Shown here: piece by piece, positions 28,932 through 37,755 of the stretch
How positions within the stretch are numbered: the first letter of the stretch is position 1
Layout: the number at the start of each line of letters is the position of its first letter
NCBI RefSeq assembly: GCF_002915175.1
Contig: NZ_NXEJ01000013.1
Location: forward strand, 128,665 to 178,581
Source of the DNA: Agrobacterium rosae
GTDB lineage: Bacteria > Pseudomonadota > Alphaproteobacteria > Rhizobiales > Rhizobiaceae
Reading direction: 5' to 3'
Length of the DNA: 49,917 nt
Program-made: the position numbers and the translations under genes
The notes under the pieces: model-generated
Told to the model about the DNA's origin: nothing
Database searches by the model: none
The model's input: the letters and a program-made list of their open reading frames with translations, nothing else

Positions 28932-29738
28932 ATGAAAATGAACCCTCTCAGAATGACACCGGAGACGATCCGCTTGGGCGGCCATCGCGGCCACAGCGCC
29001 GGCGCCCCCGAAAACACGCTCGCGGCGTTTCGGAAGGCGTTTGAATTCGGCGGACGTAACGTCACATGCGAAACCGATCTCGGAATTACCCGCGATGGAG
29101 AACTTGTGCTGATTCACGACAAGACCGTCGACCGCACAACAGACGGTCACGGCATCGTTCACGACATGACCTATTCGGAGTTGTCGAAACTCGACGCAGG
29201 GAGTTGGTTCAGTTCGGAGTTTGTCGGAGAGCGTGTGCCGCTACTTAAGGACGCGCTTCAGCTCGCCCGTGAGCTTGGCATTATCTATCAGCTTGAACTG
29301 AAGATCTACGACGCGAACGACGTCTTCTTCCCAAAGTTGAGGACGCTCATCGATGAATTGGGCTGTGCGGATCTCCTCCAGTTCTCTTCCTTCGACTACG
29401 TTCAGCTGAAGGCCGTCAAGGAAGCAATTCCCGAGGTACCGACCGTTGGCCTGATGCATTCGCGCCTCATCGATCCAGCCGCCCTTGCCCGTCAGGCCAA
29501 TCTCGATGCCATGAACATCGAGATCTACCATTTCGCCAGCGGTGAAGCCCGCCAACTCCACAACGAGGGATTTGCCGCTTTTTGCTACCTACCGACGGGG
29601 TACCATGAAAAACTCGCGCAGTACGGCGTGGACGTGGAAACGCAGCTCGTTCAGTGGGTTCGTGAAGGTCAGTTGGATCAGTTGCTCGGAGACGACGTCG
29701 CACAGGTCGCCAGGCTCAAGGACCGTGCAAATGGCTGA
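28932..29738 (+). CDS. accF: Agrocinopine phosphodiesterase AccF (GDPD family)
   Basis: 268 residues of the glycerophosphodiester phosphodiesterase family: catalytic GGHRGHSAGAPENTLAAF near residues 14-31, metal-ligand ETDLGITRDGELVLIHD near 45-63 and TIM-barrel strand YQLELKIYD near 118. It cleaves the phosphodiester of agrocinopine to release sucrose and arabinose phosphate (the arabinose 2-phosphate relieves AccR and gives agrocin 84 its toxicity). Good AACGAAAGGAATG start. Confidence 0.93.
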   Translation: MKMNPLRMTPETIRLGGHRGHSAGAPENTLAAFRKAFEFGGRNVTCETDLGITRDGELVLIHDKTVDRTTDGHGIVHDMTYSELSKLDAGSWFSSEFVGERVPLLKDALQLARELGIIYQLELKIYDANDVFFPKLRTLIDELGCADLLQFSSFDYVQLKAVKEAIPEVPTVGLMHSRLIDPAALARQANLDAMNIEIYHFASGEARQLHNEGFAAFCYLPTGYHEKLAQYGVDVETQLVQWVREGQLDQLLGDDVAQVARLKDRANG

Positions 29739-30549
29739 TCGGGACACATCGACATCTCACGCAGGAGAAACAGCTTCGATTGTGGAAGAGATCGCGCGCA
29801 AGGCAGGCGACCTTGCCCTCGCTCATTTCCGCTCCCTATCGAGCCTGTCGGTCGAGACCAAGGGACATCTCGATCTTGTGACGAAGGCGGACAAGGAGGT
29901 CGAAACATTTCTTATCGCGCAGTTGCGGGAGGCGTTTCCCGCAGACGGCATATTTGGAGAAGAAGGGGGCGAAATCAAAGGGCGTTCAGGTCGTATCTGG
30001 GTGATCGATCCGATTGATGGGACATTCAATTTCGTCCGCGGCGGTCAGAACTGGGCAATTTCCATCGGTCTCTATGAAAACAAGCGTCCTACATTCGGGG
30101 TTATCTTCGCTCCAGTCCGAAACCTGATGTTTGTTGGAGGGAAAACGGTGGAGACGAAGCTCAACGGCATGGCGGTCAAGCCACTTCCGCCGCTCGATAT
30201 GTCGCGTGCATCGACCGGGTTCAGCTACCATCCTTCGGCTTCGACAGCGGACAGGCTCGAAGTCATCCGTTATATCTCGGATGATCTCAATATCAGCTTC
30301 CGTTTCTGCGGCGCTGCGACACTCTCGATGGTCGAGGTGGCCATGGGCGAGACAGATGGCTACGTTTCATTGGGAGACTCGACGTGGGACGTTATGGCAG
30401 CGTTGCCTATTTTGAGCAATCTGGGTGTTGCGGATACGATCGACTGGGACAGGACCGACTTGTCGGCCAAACTCCGGTTTGCTTGTGGCAGCCACGACTT
30501 CCTGGAGAAGGTGAAGCCGTTGCTCGATAAAGTGGCGCTGGCCGCATAA
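29731..30549 (+). CDS. accG: Arabinose phosphate phosphatase AccG (inositol monophosphatase family)
   Basis: 272 residues from the ATG at 29731, overlapping accF by 8 bases. Metal-binding motifs of the inositol monophosphatase family: GEEGGE near 72, WVIDPIDGTFNFVRG near 90 and a late STWDVMAALPIL near 218, with DPIDGT the hallmark. It removes phosphate from the arabinose phosphate made by AccF, completing opine use. Last of the seven classical acc genes. Confidence 0.92.
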   Translation: MADRDTSTSHAGETASIVEEIARKAGDLALAHFRSLSSLSVETKGHLDLVTKADKEVETFLIAQLREAFPADGIFGEEGGEIKGRSGRIWVIDPIDGTFNFVRGGQNWAISIGLYENKRPTFGVIFAPVRNLMFVGGKTVETKLNGMAVKPLPPLDMSRASTGFSYHPSASTADRLEVIRYISDDLNISFRFCGAATLSMVEVAMGETDGYVSLGDSTWDVMAALPILSNLGVADTIDWDRTDLSAKLRFACGSHDFLEKVKPLLDKVALAA

Positions 30550-31007
30550 TGCGGCGCGCCTCTGACAATAACGGTCACAGATCGCCACTGGTCGACGCGG
30601 ACCAATGCGGCGCGATTTGCGTACGCTCGACAAGCCTTGTTAACAGCGAGATGGAAGCGCTTCTGATCACCAGCCGCGAAACTGGCCGCTGGGTAATCCC
30701 CAAGGGCTGGTCGGAGGGCAGGAAAAAGCTTCATCGAGTCGCACGGGAGGAAGCTTGGGAAGAAGCCGGCGTGCGGGGAAGAGTCTGCAAAAACCCGTAT
30801 GGTCACTACCGATATGACAAGAAGGTATCACATGACGAATTCATCCCTTGTCTGGTTCAGGTTCACCTGCTGACCGTATCGACCCTGAAGGATGATTTCC
30901 CCGAGAAAGGACAACGCCAGATCAGGTGGTTTTCTCCGGAGGAAGCTTCTGGATTGGTTATCGAGCCGGAGCTCAAACAACTGCTTTTTAAGCTGCGACA
31001 GCAGTGA
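30549..31007 (+). CDS. Nudix hydrolase at the end of the acc operon
   Basis: 152 residues, starting on the last base of the accG stop codon, so clearly co-transcribed. The Nudix box is GRKKLHRVAREEAWEEAGV near residues 56-74; the Arg of the usual REUXEE is replaced by Glu, as in the diphosphoinositol-polyphosphate-phosphohydrolase-like group. Strands VDADQCGAICVRS at the start and ETGRWVIPKGWSEG before the box support this. It may clean up a nucleotide- or polyphosphate-linked sugar by-product; this is a guess. Confidence 0.82.
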   Translation: MRRASDNNGHRSPLVDADQCGAICVRSTSLVNSEMEALLITSRETGRWVIPKGWSEGRKKLHRVAREEAWEEAGVRGRVCKNPYGHYRYDKKVSHDEFIPCLVQVHLLTVSTLKDDFPEKGQRQIRWFSPEEASGLVIEPELKQLLFKLRQQ

Positions 31008-31027
31008 CCCACACAATTGAGGACGAC

Positions 31028-32011
31028 ATGGACATCGAACTTCTCAAGAAAACACCCGACCTAAGAGCCATAGCAGATATCCGGCTGGCGACCCTCGAGG
31101 ACGGTCCGGCGCGTGGCCAACGGCTGTTGATCGCTCGAAATGCAACAGGAATTGCGTTCGAAGTGGCGTTGGATCGCGGCTTCGATATTTCCAGCCTTTC
31201 GTTTAGGGGGACCAATATTGGTTGGAACTCGCCGACTCAGATGCGTTTTCCAATGGTTGATCCAGGCTCCGAAGGCGGCTGGGCTTTCATGCGCAACTTC
31301 GATGGCTTCCTTGTGACATGCGGGCTCGACCACATCAGCCGTCCTCTGGAAGTTGATATTGCCCACTATAATCATCCGCACCTGAAGACGAAAAGCATGC
31401 CTCAGCATGGCCGAATCTCGACCGAAAAAGCAAGATTGGTCGGATATGACGTCGACCCAGAATCCGGTGAGATCTTCTGTGAGGGGATCGTCAGGCAGGC
31501 AAGTGTCTTCGGCGAAAACCTGGAGCTGAGACGGAGGATCACTTTACCAGTCTTTGGTCAGGCGCTGCGGATTGACGACACAGTGACAAACCGGGGGTTT
31601 CGCCCGTCTGGACATGCAATAATCTATCACCTGAACTACGGCTATCCGTTTCTGGATCAGAACCTCGAGATCACGGGTCTTCCTGAGCTCCTTGCGGCAA
31701 AATTGGTCGTGGATCCACCTCGGCCAAGTGACGATTACGGCGAATACGTCGACTCGGTCGATAGCCTAGAGATTCCGGAAGCGGATCCGATCGTTGTCAG
31801 CAACCGTGAACTCGACATATCCGTCGGCCTGACGTTCACTCGCGACCAACTGAACAAGCTTGCTATCTGGAGAGCTTATCAGTCTGGAGTGTTTGCGCTC
31901 GGCGTCGAACCCCGCACCGACCTGGCACAGGACAGACCTTTGCTTCTGCCTGGCGAAAGCTGCAAGAACTCGTTGCAAGTTGAACTGACCGATTGCTGTT
32001 GTTCCAACTAA
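31028..32011 (+). CDS. DUF4432 protein, aldose-epimerase-like
   Basis: 327 residues from the ATG at 31028, preceded by TTGAGGACGAC; a GTG at 31004 overlaps the Nudix stop but lacks a ribosome binding site. The beta-sandwich (galactose mutarotase-like) fold shows in GIAFEVALDRGFDISSLSFRG, NIGWNSPTQMRFP, the central FMRNFDGFLVTCGLDHISRP with probable catalytic His, and the late GVFALGVEPRT. A carbohydrate isomerase for a released aldose such as L-arabinose is plausible given the operon, but unproven. Confidence 0.82.
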   Translation: MDIELLKKTPDLRAIADIRLATLEDGPARGQRLLIARNATGIAFEVALDRGFDISSLSFRGTNIGWNSPTQMRFPMVDPGSEGGWAFMRNFDGFLVTCGLDHISRPLEVDIAHYNHPHLKTKSMPQHGRISTEKARLVGYDVDPESGEIFCEGIVRQASVFGENLELRRRITLPVFGQALRIDDTVTNRGFRPSGHAIIYHLNYGYPFLDQNLEITGLPELLAAKLVVDPPRPSDDYGEYVDSVDSLEIPEADPIVVSNRELDISVGLTFTRDQLNKLAIWRAYQSGVFALGVEPRTDLAQDRPLLLPGESCKNSLQVELTDCCCSN

Positions 32012-32044
32012 AGGAGCTGGTAGGGCCTCAAACGGGGACAGGAA

Positions 32045-32139
32045 ATGAAACGCGTCATGATCGTCGGTTGCCCAGGTGCTGGAAAATCCACGCTTGCGAA
32101 GCAACTCGCCAAGATCACCGATCTTCCTCTCGTACAGTA
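32045..32139 (+). pseudogene. Truncated P-loop kinase (topology-modulation/FlaR-like)
   Basis: The first 31 codons of a nucleotide-kinase-like gene follow the DUF4432 gene by 33 bases: [20 protein letters not shown] with a perfect P-loop, then [11 protein letters not shown] and a stop. The stop arises where the sequence passes into the IS21 fragment, so the gene was cut at about 32138. Full-length relatives are about 170-190 residues. Confidence 0.75.
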
Positions 32140-32673
32140 GCTCGACGCGCCGAGCATGCCGAGGAACAGTTCCGCCTCGCGGATCTCACCGGTCTTGCGA
32201 TCGACAATCGGCACCTTCTTGCCGGAATAATCAACGAAGACTTTGTCGCCGGCGATGTGTTCCTGGCGCATCGTCGGTGACAGGCGCTTCTCAAAGCCGC
32301 GGAACAGCTCGCAAAAACGGCTATATCCATACCCATCCGGATGGGCGCTGCGGTATTCCTCCCAAAGAATCAGCAGCGTCACGCCTGGCTTCTTCAGCTC
32401 GATTGAAAGCGGTCCCCAGTCGGGCTCTTGGCGCAGTCGCTGGCCCCGCTTGACGCCGGGGTGAACGAAGAGCTTGGCCTCGAGAACATCGTCTGTCAGG
32501 CCGCTGGCGAGGGCCCAACTCAGCCCTGCCATCGCAGCCCGCTTCAAGTTGTCCTGCACGGTGCTGCGAGCAATGCCAAGCATTACAGCGATCTCGCGGC
32601 TACTCGTTCCGCTACCCGCAAGCCGCAGCATTTGTCGTATGTGTCGCATGGTCAGCTTTCTTTTTGCAGGCAT
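32138..32673 (-). pseudogene. IS21-family transposase IstA, 3'-truncated
   Basis: From MPAKRKLTMRHIRQMLRLA the frame encodes the IstA helix-turn-helix (SREIAVMLGIARSTVQDNLKRA) and the start of the catalytic region (HIAGDKVFVDYSGKKVPIVD with the first Asp, [12 protein letters not shown]). Similarity stops after GASSY near 32138; the frame runs on into unrelated sequence. About 180 of roughly 500 residues remain, so the enzyme is inactive. Confidence 0.8.
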
Positions 32674-32838
32674 TAAATTCCCCTCGTGGATATCGAGGGG
32701 ACACATGCCAATGTTGCTGACCCAGGGGAACTTGAGTGCCGGAAACTGACCGGTTATTGATAGGAATGGTGGCCGGCTTCAGATCGGAACGGTGGCCGGT
32801 CAATGATTGGAATGGCGGCCGGGTTCAGAGTGGAATTC
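32138..32838 (-). mobile_element. IS21-family element, left-end remnant
   Basis: The remnant consists of the 5' part of istA on the minus strand plus the element's left end at about 32720-32838. The end carries three tandem copies of a GGAATGGTGGCCGG-type motif (near 32763, 32787 and 32808), typical of the multiple terminal repeats of IS21 relatives. The inner side is cut at about 32138, where istA changes abruptly into the kinase stump. istB is absent. Confidence 0.75.
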
Positions 32839-32862
32839 GCACATCTAACTTTTGTGCTTAAA

Positions 32863-33147
32863 ATGGACAATGCCTTTGCGGCAAACTTAGGCGCAATCCC
32901 TACAGCTTTCCACCAATTCCGCGACGGACAAAGTTGGTCGACGGTAGCCTGCGGCCTGTGCGACGAGCGCCTCAAGCACCAAAGCCGGAAATATAATTTC
33001 GACCATATTACAGATGAAACGAGATTCAAATTTGTCGACATATCTTTTGTTGCTACGTTAAACCGAAGGCTTATTATTGAAGCTAAGGCTTTGAATTCCC
33101 ATACGGTTTACGTCGATTCTGGTATCGACTTCGATGAAAGTATGTAA
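32863..33147 (+). CDS. Doubtful ORF upstream of virH1
   Basis: A 94-residue frame from the ATG at 32863 ends 2 bases before the virH1 start. It has no ribosome binding site and no recognised motif; the longer frame would begin inside the IS21 end. This stretch must contain the virH promoter, and a CAAATTTG dyad at about 33034 could be a poor vir box. Listed because nothing else explains the region. Confidence 0.2.
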   Translation: MDNAFAANLGAIPTAFHQFRDGQSWSTVACGLCDERLKHQSRKYNFDHITDETRFKFVDISFVATLNRRLIIEAKALNSHTVYVDSGIDFDESM

Positions 33148-33149
33148 AA

Positions 33150-34409
33150 ATGATCACGAGCAGCATTTCTGGGACCGACCAGCAGTTTCAAAACGCCACG
33201 CAGCCAAAAGAGCTCGATCCTGATGCTGTTCCTGTAAGCAGGCTTGATTCTGAAGGCCATGAAATTTTTGCTGAATGGCGACCTAAGCGCCCGTTCCTTC
33301 GGAGGGAGGACGGCGTCTTTTTGGTTCTCCGCGCGGATGATATCTTTCTGCTGGGCACCGATCCTCGTACGAGGCAAATAGAAACAGAACTCATGTTAAA
33401 TCGAGGCGTAACCCGCGGCGCCGTTTTCGACTTAATCCGCTACAGCATGCTCTTTTCAAACGGCGAGGTCCATGTGAAACGGCGCTCAGCCTTTGCGAAG
33501 ACCTTTGCATTCCGGATGATCGACGCGCTACGCCCGGAGATCACGAAGTTAACGGAGCATTTGTGGGACGATGTACCGAGAGTTGACGATTTTGACTTTG
33601 CTGAAATGTACGCGTCGAAATTGCCTGCGCTAACGATTGCCAGTGTACTTGGTTTGCCATTTGGGGATGCACCTTTCTTCACACGACTTGTTTACAACGT
33701 TTCGCGCTGCTTAAGTCCTTCGTGGGGAGAAGACGATTTTCCGGAGATTGAGGCTTCTGCCGTCGAGCTCCAGGATTATGTCCGGGCAGTGGTAGCGGAT
33801 CGCAGCCGACGTATAAGCGATGACTTCCTCTCTTGCTACTTGAAAGCGGTGCGGGAAGAAGGAACGCTTTCACCCATCGAGGAGATCATGCAATTGGTGT
33901 TTCTCATACTCGCCGGAAGCGATGCAACTCGTAACGCGATGGTGATGCTGCCGACTCTTTTGCTGCAAAATCCTGTTGTCTGGTCCTCTCTATGCCACGA
34001 TCAATCCGGCGTCGCGGCCGCAGTGGAGGAAGGGCTTCGCTTCGAGCCATCAGTTGGGTCTTTCCCGCGGTTGGCGCTCGAAGATATTGATCTGGATGGG
34101 TACGTATTGCCAAAGGGAAGTTTCCTAGCCCTAAGCATCATGTCCGGCCTGCGGGACGAGAGACACTACGAGCATCCTCAGCTTTTTGACATAAAACGCA
34201 AACAAATGCGCAGGCACCTCGGATTTGGCGCGGGTGTGCATCGGTGCCTCGGCGAAGCTCTGGCGCGGATTGAATTGCAAGAAGGACTTAGAACACTTCT
34301 GCGCCGCGCGCCGAGCCTTAGGGTGACAGGCGACTGGCCACGGATGATAGGTCACGGGGGTGCACGGCGCGCCACGGGGATGACAGTCAATCTGGGCGTC
34401 GATCGGTGA
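33150..34409 (+). CDS. virH1: Cytochrome P450 VirH1
   Basis: 419 residues of a soluble bacterial P450. The I-helix has AGSDATRN near residue 250, the ExxR motif is EGLRFE near 292 and the haem loop is HLGFGAGVHRCLGEALAR near 352-369 with the ligand Cys. VirH1 (PinF1) is vir-induced and not essential; its substrate is unknown, in contrast to VirH2. A 76-base gap separates it from virH2, with which it forms an operon. Confidence 0.92.
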   Translation: MITSSISGTDQQFQNATQPKELDPDAVPVSRLDSEGHEIFAEWRPKRPFLRREDGVFLVLRADDIFLLGTDPRTRQIETELMLNRGVTRGAVFDLIRYSMLFSNGEVHVKRRSAFAKTFAFRMIDALRPEITKLTEHLWDDVPRVDDFDFAEMYASKLPALTIASVLGLPFGDAPFFTRLVYNVSRCLSPSWGEDDFPEIEASAVELQDYVRAVVADRSRRISDDFLSCYLKAVREEGTLSPIEEIMQLVFLILAGSDATRNAMVMLPTLLLQNPVVWSSLCHDQSGVAAAVEEGLRFEPSVGSFPRLALEDIDLDGYVLPKGSFLALSIMSGLRDERHYEHPQLFDIKRKQMRRHLGFGAGVHRCLGEALARIELQEGLRTLLRRAPSLRVTGDWPRMIGHGGARRATGMTVNLGVDR

Positions 34410-34485
34410 GGTCACCGTTCCGTTCGGTTGACGGAGATGAGGTTGAGTATCACAGCCAGGATTAAATGAACCGGGAGAACTCCCA

Positions 34486-35661
34486 ATGCAATTGGCACCA
34501 GTGGATCGCGTAACCACAATCGACGACCTTACACTTGATCCCTATCCGATTTATCGCCGAATGCGCGCGCAGACCCCGGTGGTGCGGGTCGCCTCAGTGA
34601 TGCGAACGTTTCTGACCAAGGCCTCCGATACGAAGATGGTGAAGGATCAGCCCAGGCGCTTCAGTTCGGATGACCCCAACACGCCAATGAAGCCGGCCTT
34701 CCAGGCCCATACTCTAATGCGCAAGGACGGCGCGGAACACGCCCGCGAAAGAATGGCCATGGCTAAGGCCTTTGCTCCCAAAACGACCGCGGAGCATTGG
34801 GCGGCGATCTATCGGGACATTGCAAACGAGTATCTTGATCGCCTTTCCCGCGGCAGCACAGTAGATCTGTTCGCGGAGATCTGCGGCCCGGTGGCTGCCC
34901 GTATCCTGGCTCATATCCTTGGAATTAGCGAAGCATCCGACGCAGAAATGATACGTTGGTCGCAGCGGCTAATTGAAGGGGCGGGCAACTTCGGATGGCG
35001 GCCTGAGCCTTTCGAGCGGGCAAACGAAGCCAATGCGGAGATGAACCGGCTCTTCGACAACTTGGTCGAAAAGCACCGGGCGGAACCGAACCCCTCGGCT
35101 TTCGCGATCATGGTGACCGCGTCTGATCCCATACCCATGAGCCAGATTTACGCCAACATCAAAATCGCCGTCGGCGGAGGCATCAACGAGCCTCGCGACG
35201 CTCTTGGCACGATCATCTATGGATTGCTGACCAATCCGGAGCAGTTCGAGGAGGTTAAGAGGCAGCAGTGCTGGGGGCAAGTCTTCGAGGAGGGCGTGCG
35301 CTGGGTTGCTCCGATCCAGGCGAGTTCGCGCCTCGTCCTGGAGGACACGGAAATTCGCGGTTTTCTTGTCCCGAAGGGCGATACCGTGATGACCATCCAA
35401 GCCTCTGCCAATCGTGATGAAGATGTCTTTGACGACGGAGAGCGCTTCAATGTCTTCCGCCAGAATAATGCGCACCAGTCCTTCGGCTCGGGGCCGCATC
35501 ACTGTGCCGGTGCGCAAATCTCGCGTCAAACCGTCGGGGCGATCATGTTGCCTACGCTGTTTGAACGTTTTCCGAACATGACGCTGACTAACCCGGACGC
35601 GGTGCAATGGCGCGGCTTCGGCTTCCGCGGACCGATTAGTCTACCGGTTACGCTTATATAA
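34486..35661 (+). CDS. virH2: Cytochrome P450 VirH2
   Basis: 391 residues. The I-helix segment is AVGGGINEPRDALG near residue 227, with the less usual GGGINE in place of AGxxT; ExxR is EEGVRW near 264; the haem loop is SFGSGPHHCAGAQISR near 327-342. VirH2 O-demethylates plant phenolics such as ferulate, detoxifying vir inducers and damping VirA signalling. Start at ATG 34486 behind CCGGGAGAACTCCCA. Confidence 0.94.
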   Translation: MQLAPVDRVTTIDDLTLDPYPIYRRMRAQTPVVRVASVMRTFLTKASDTKMVKDQPRRFSSDDPNTPMKPAFQAHTLMRKDGAEHARERMAMAKAFAPKTTAEHWAAIYRDIANEYLDRLSRGSTVDLFAEICGPVAARILAHILGISEASDAEMIRWSQRLIEGAGNFGWRPEPFERANEANAEMNRLFDNLVEKHRAEPNPSAFAIMVTASDPIPMSQIYANIKIAVGGGINEPRDALGTIIYGLLTNPEQFEEVKRQQCWGQVFEEGVRWVAPIQASSRLVLEDTEIRGFLVPKGDTVMTIQASANRDEDVFDDGERFNVFRQNNAHQSFGSGPHHCAGAQISRQTVGAIMLPTLFERFPNMTLTNPDAVQWRGFGFRGPISLPVTLI

Positions 35662-35936
35662 TCGTAACCACTGTCGCTTGGCATTAAGCCGTAGAAAGGG
35701 ATCAGAACAAGATTAGTGCGAAATCGTACGTTTGGCCGGGAAAGTGATGATCGAGATGGATATCCGTTCCCAAAACTGAGTCTTAAATAGCATTTCACCC
35801 TAAAACTTCTTATCCAGCACAGGCCGCAAACTACGGGAAATATGCACGAATTCGGTTAGACCAGATGAGCGATTTTTGGCGGTAAAGCCGCTAGGTTTTC
35901 CTTGCTGAGCCAATATTGGTTTCGAAGGGAAAAGCC

Positions 35937-37045
35937 ATGGAGAAAATAGTTTATGTAGGCCTCGACGTTCATGCTGACACGATAGCTGTCGCCATTGCTG
36001 ACGACGGTCGGAATCGAGAGATCCGATTTCACGGTGTGATTGAAAATACTGCAGATAGTGTTCTAGGTCTCACCAAGCGGCTTGTTGCCGCAAACACCCA
36101 ACCCATCTTCTGCTATGAAGCAGGCCCATGCGGATACGGTCTGCATCGCTTGCTCACGAAGCTTGGATTTGATTGTGCTGTCGTCTCTCCGGCCATGATC
36201 CCTCGTCGTGCAGGCGACCGGATCAAAACCGATCGACGCGATGCGGAAATGCTGGCGCGGCTGTGGCGAGCAGGCGAATTGACCCCGGTCTGGACACCGG
36301 ATGAAGAACAGGAAGCTATGCGGGATCTGATCCGAACCCGCAAACAGTCCCTGGATGCGCTGAAGATTGCAAAACAGCAGCTCCAGAGCTTTCTGCTGCG
36401 GCATGGCCTTCGCTACAATCGACCTACTTACTGGACCAAAATCCATTGGCGCTGGGTCAATGAGCTGCGCAAATTCCGCTTTCCACATCAGCAACTGGCT
36501 TTTGAGGAACTGAAGCGAACCATCCGCCAGATCGAAGAGCGCATCGCCACGTTGGATCAGGCCATTAAAGATGCTGTAAAGGATTGGCGTTTTGGTGCAC
36601 TGGTCGATGCCCTGCGATCATTGCACGGCGTCAACACGATCATCGCTGCGACACTGGCCGCAGAGATCGGCGACATCAACCGCTTCGACAATCCACGCCA
36701 GCTCATGGCCTGGTTGGGGCTGGTGCCAAGTGAGCATTCCAGCGGCAGCACAGTCAGACGGGGGCGCATTACAAAGACAGGTAATGCCCTGGCCCGAACC
36801 ATGATGGTTGAAGCTAGTTGTCGTATCGACACCCACCTCGAGAAAGACATCCTTTTTTGAAGCGCAGTCAGCATCAGCCTCAAGAGATTAAAGATATTGG
36901 CTGGAAAGCGCAGACGCGATTGTGCAAGCGGTACCGGGACCTTTCAAAAACCGGGAAACCACAACCTCGTGTTCTGACCGCTATTGCGCGCGAACTTGCT
37001 GGCTTTATCTGGGATATTGCCCGGCACGTGCCGATCCCAGCATAG
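35937..37045 (+). pseudogene. IS110-family transposase with a one-base frameshift
   Basis: The frame starts MEKIVYVGLDVHADTIAVA with the first Asp of the DEDD catalytic set, has KTDRRDAEMLARLWRAGE near residue 100, the C-terminal Tnp_IS116 domain (HGVNTIIAATLAAEIGD, LMAWLGLVPSEHSSG) with its serine, then reads MVEASC and stops at 36860. The family continues in the next frame (SYRHPPRERHP, WKAQTRLCKRYRDL, ending at 37045). Adding one base near 36819 (AGTTGTCG to AGTTGGTCG) restores a single frame, so the transposase is inactive or depends on frameshifting, the former being likelier. Confidence 0.85.
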
Positions 37046-37349
37046 CCCGAGACGTACCGCACCTTTCTGCCTGTGCAGCATGCTGGAGATGACGGCCAAA
37101 GAACAGGGAACCCTCGACTTACGTTGGGATAGATATCCGTCCTTAGAGAGAGGCAAGCCCGCATCGAATATGGTCAGGCGGTGAAAATCCGCGGATGAGA
37201 GTATGATAACCATCGGTTCGGATCGCCATCTCCAGCACCGTGCACAGGCTGCATCAATTGACTGACCTCGCGAAAACGGGGTAGTTTAAATGCGCCCGGA
37301 AAACCTAAATCGCTCATGAGAGCGTACAATTTCGCACTAATCTTGTTCT
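37046..37349 (+). ncRNA. Candidate bridge-RNA region of the IS110-family element
   Basis: IS110-family elements encode a bridge RNA in a non-coding end; the IS1111 branch has it on the right, after the transposase. This segment has an imperfect inverted repeat: GCCTGTGCA-N4-GCTGGAGATG (37069-37091) against its complement at 37227-37249, enclosing 135 bases. No coding frame is credible here. The two guide loops cannot be assigned by eye. Confidence 0.3.
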
Positions 37350-37646
37350 GCCCCCAGGAATGCGACCGTTTCGACGTGGTTCGGTATCTTATTCGAGAAT
37401 CGAAATGTAAAGATTCTCTTTATAATCAGTCAGCCTGCAGCATGTGCGTTAGGAGAAAAATCATGCTATAGTCTGATTAATATTACTCTATAAGATCGAC
37501 CATAAGCTATTTTCTTATATCATTCCGCCTGTGGCAATCGGAATCGCTTGGCGCTTAAACGTGAGGGTGACCATCTACGGCGCTAAGACACTACTCAAGC
37601 TTTGGTTTCGGAAAATGACTACTTCAACATCGTGCATTTTCACCAG

Positions 37647-37658
37647 GTCAATTGAATC
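37647..37658 (+). promoter_or_regulatory. Vir-box-like site upstream of the VirF-like gene
   Basis: GTCAATTGAATC keeps the CAATTGA core of the vir box consensus TNCAATTGAAAY, the VirG binding site. It lies 109 bases before the virF-like ATG. A weaker second copy, GTTAATTGCAAA, follows at about 37666, giving two sites about two helical turns apart as at other vir promoters. Confidence 0.55.
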
Positions 37659-37755
37659 ACAGGTTGTTAATTGCAAAAGTAATACAATAAAAATTGAGGC
37701 TCTCTCTTTATCACAGTAGGTTCCGACCGATTGAGAGAAAGAAGGAGCATGCACG

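Larger units (their letters stand above)
35704..37349 (+). mobile_element. IS110-family insertion sequence
   Basis: Bounded by a 27-bp terminal inverted repeat with one mismatch (35704-35730 and 37323-37349), starting AGAACAAGATTAGTGCGAAA on each side. The element has a 207-bp left non-coding part, one transposase frame and a 304-bp right non-coding part. An inner inverted repeat, GAGCGATTT ... AGGTTTTCC, occurs at 35867-35901 on the left and about 37298-37316 (complement) on the right. The inverted ends and the long right non-coding segment fit the IS1111 branch. Confidence 0.75.
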
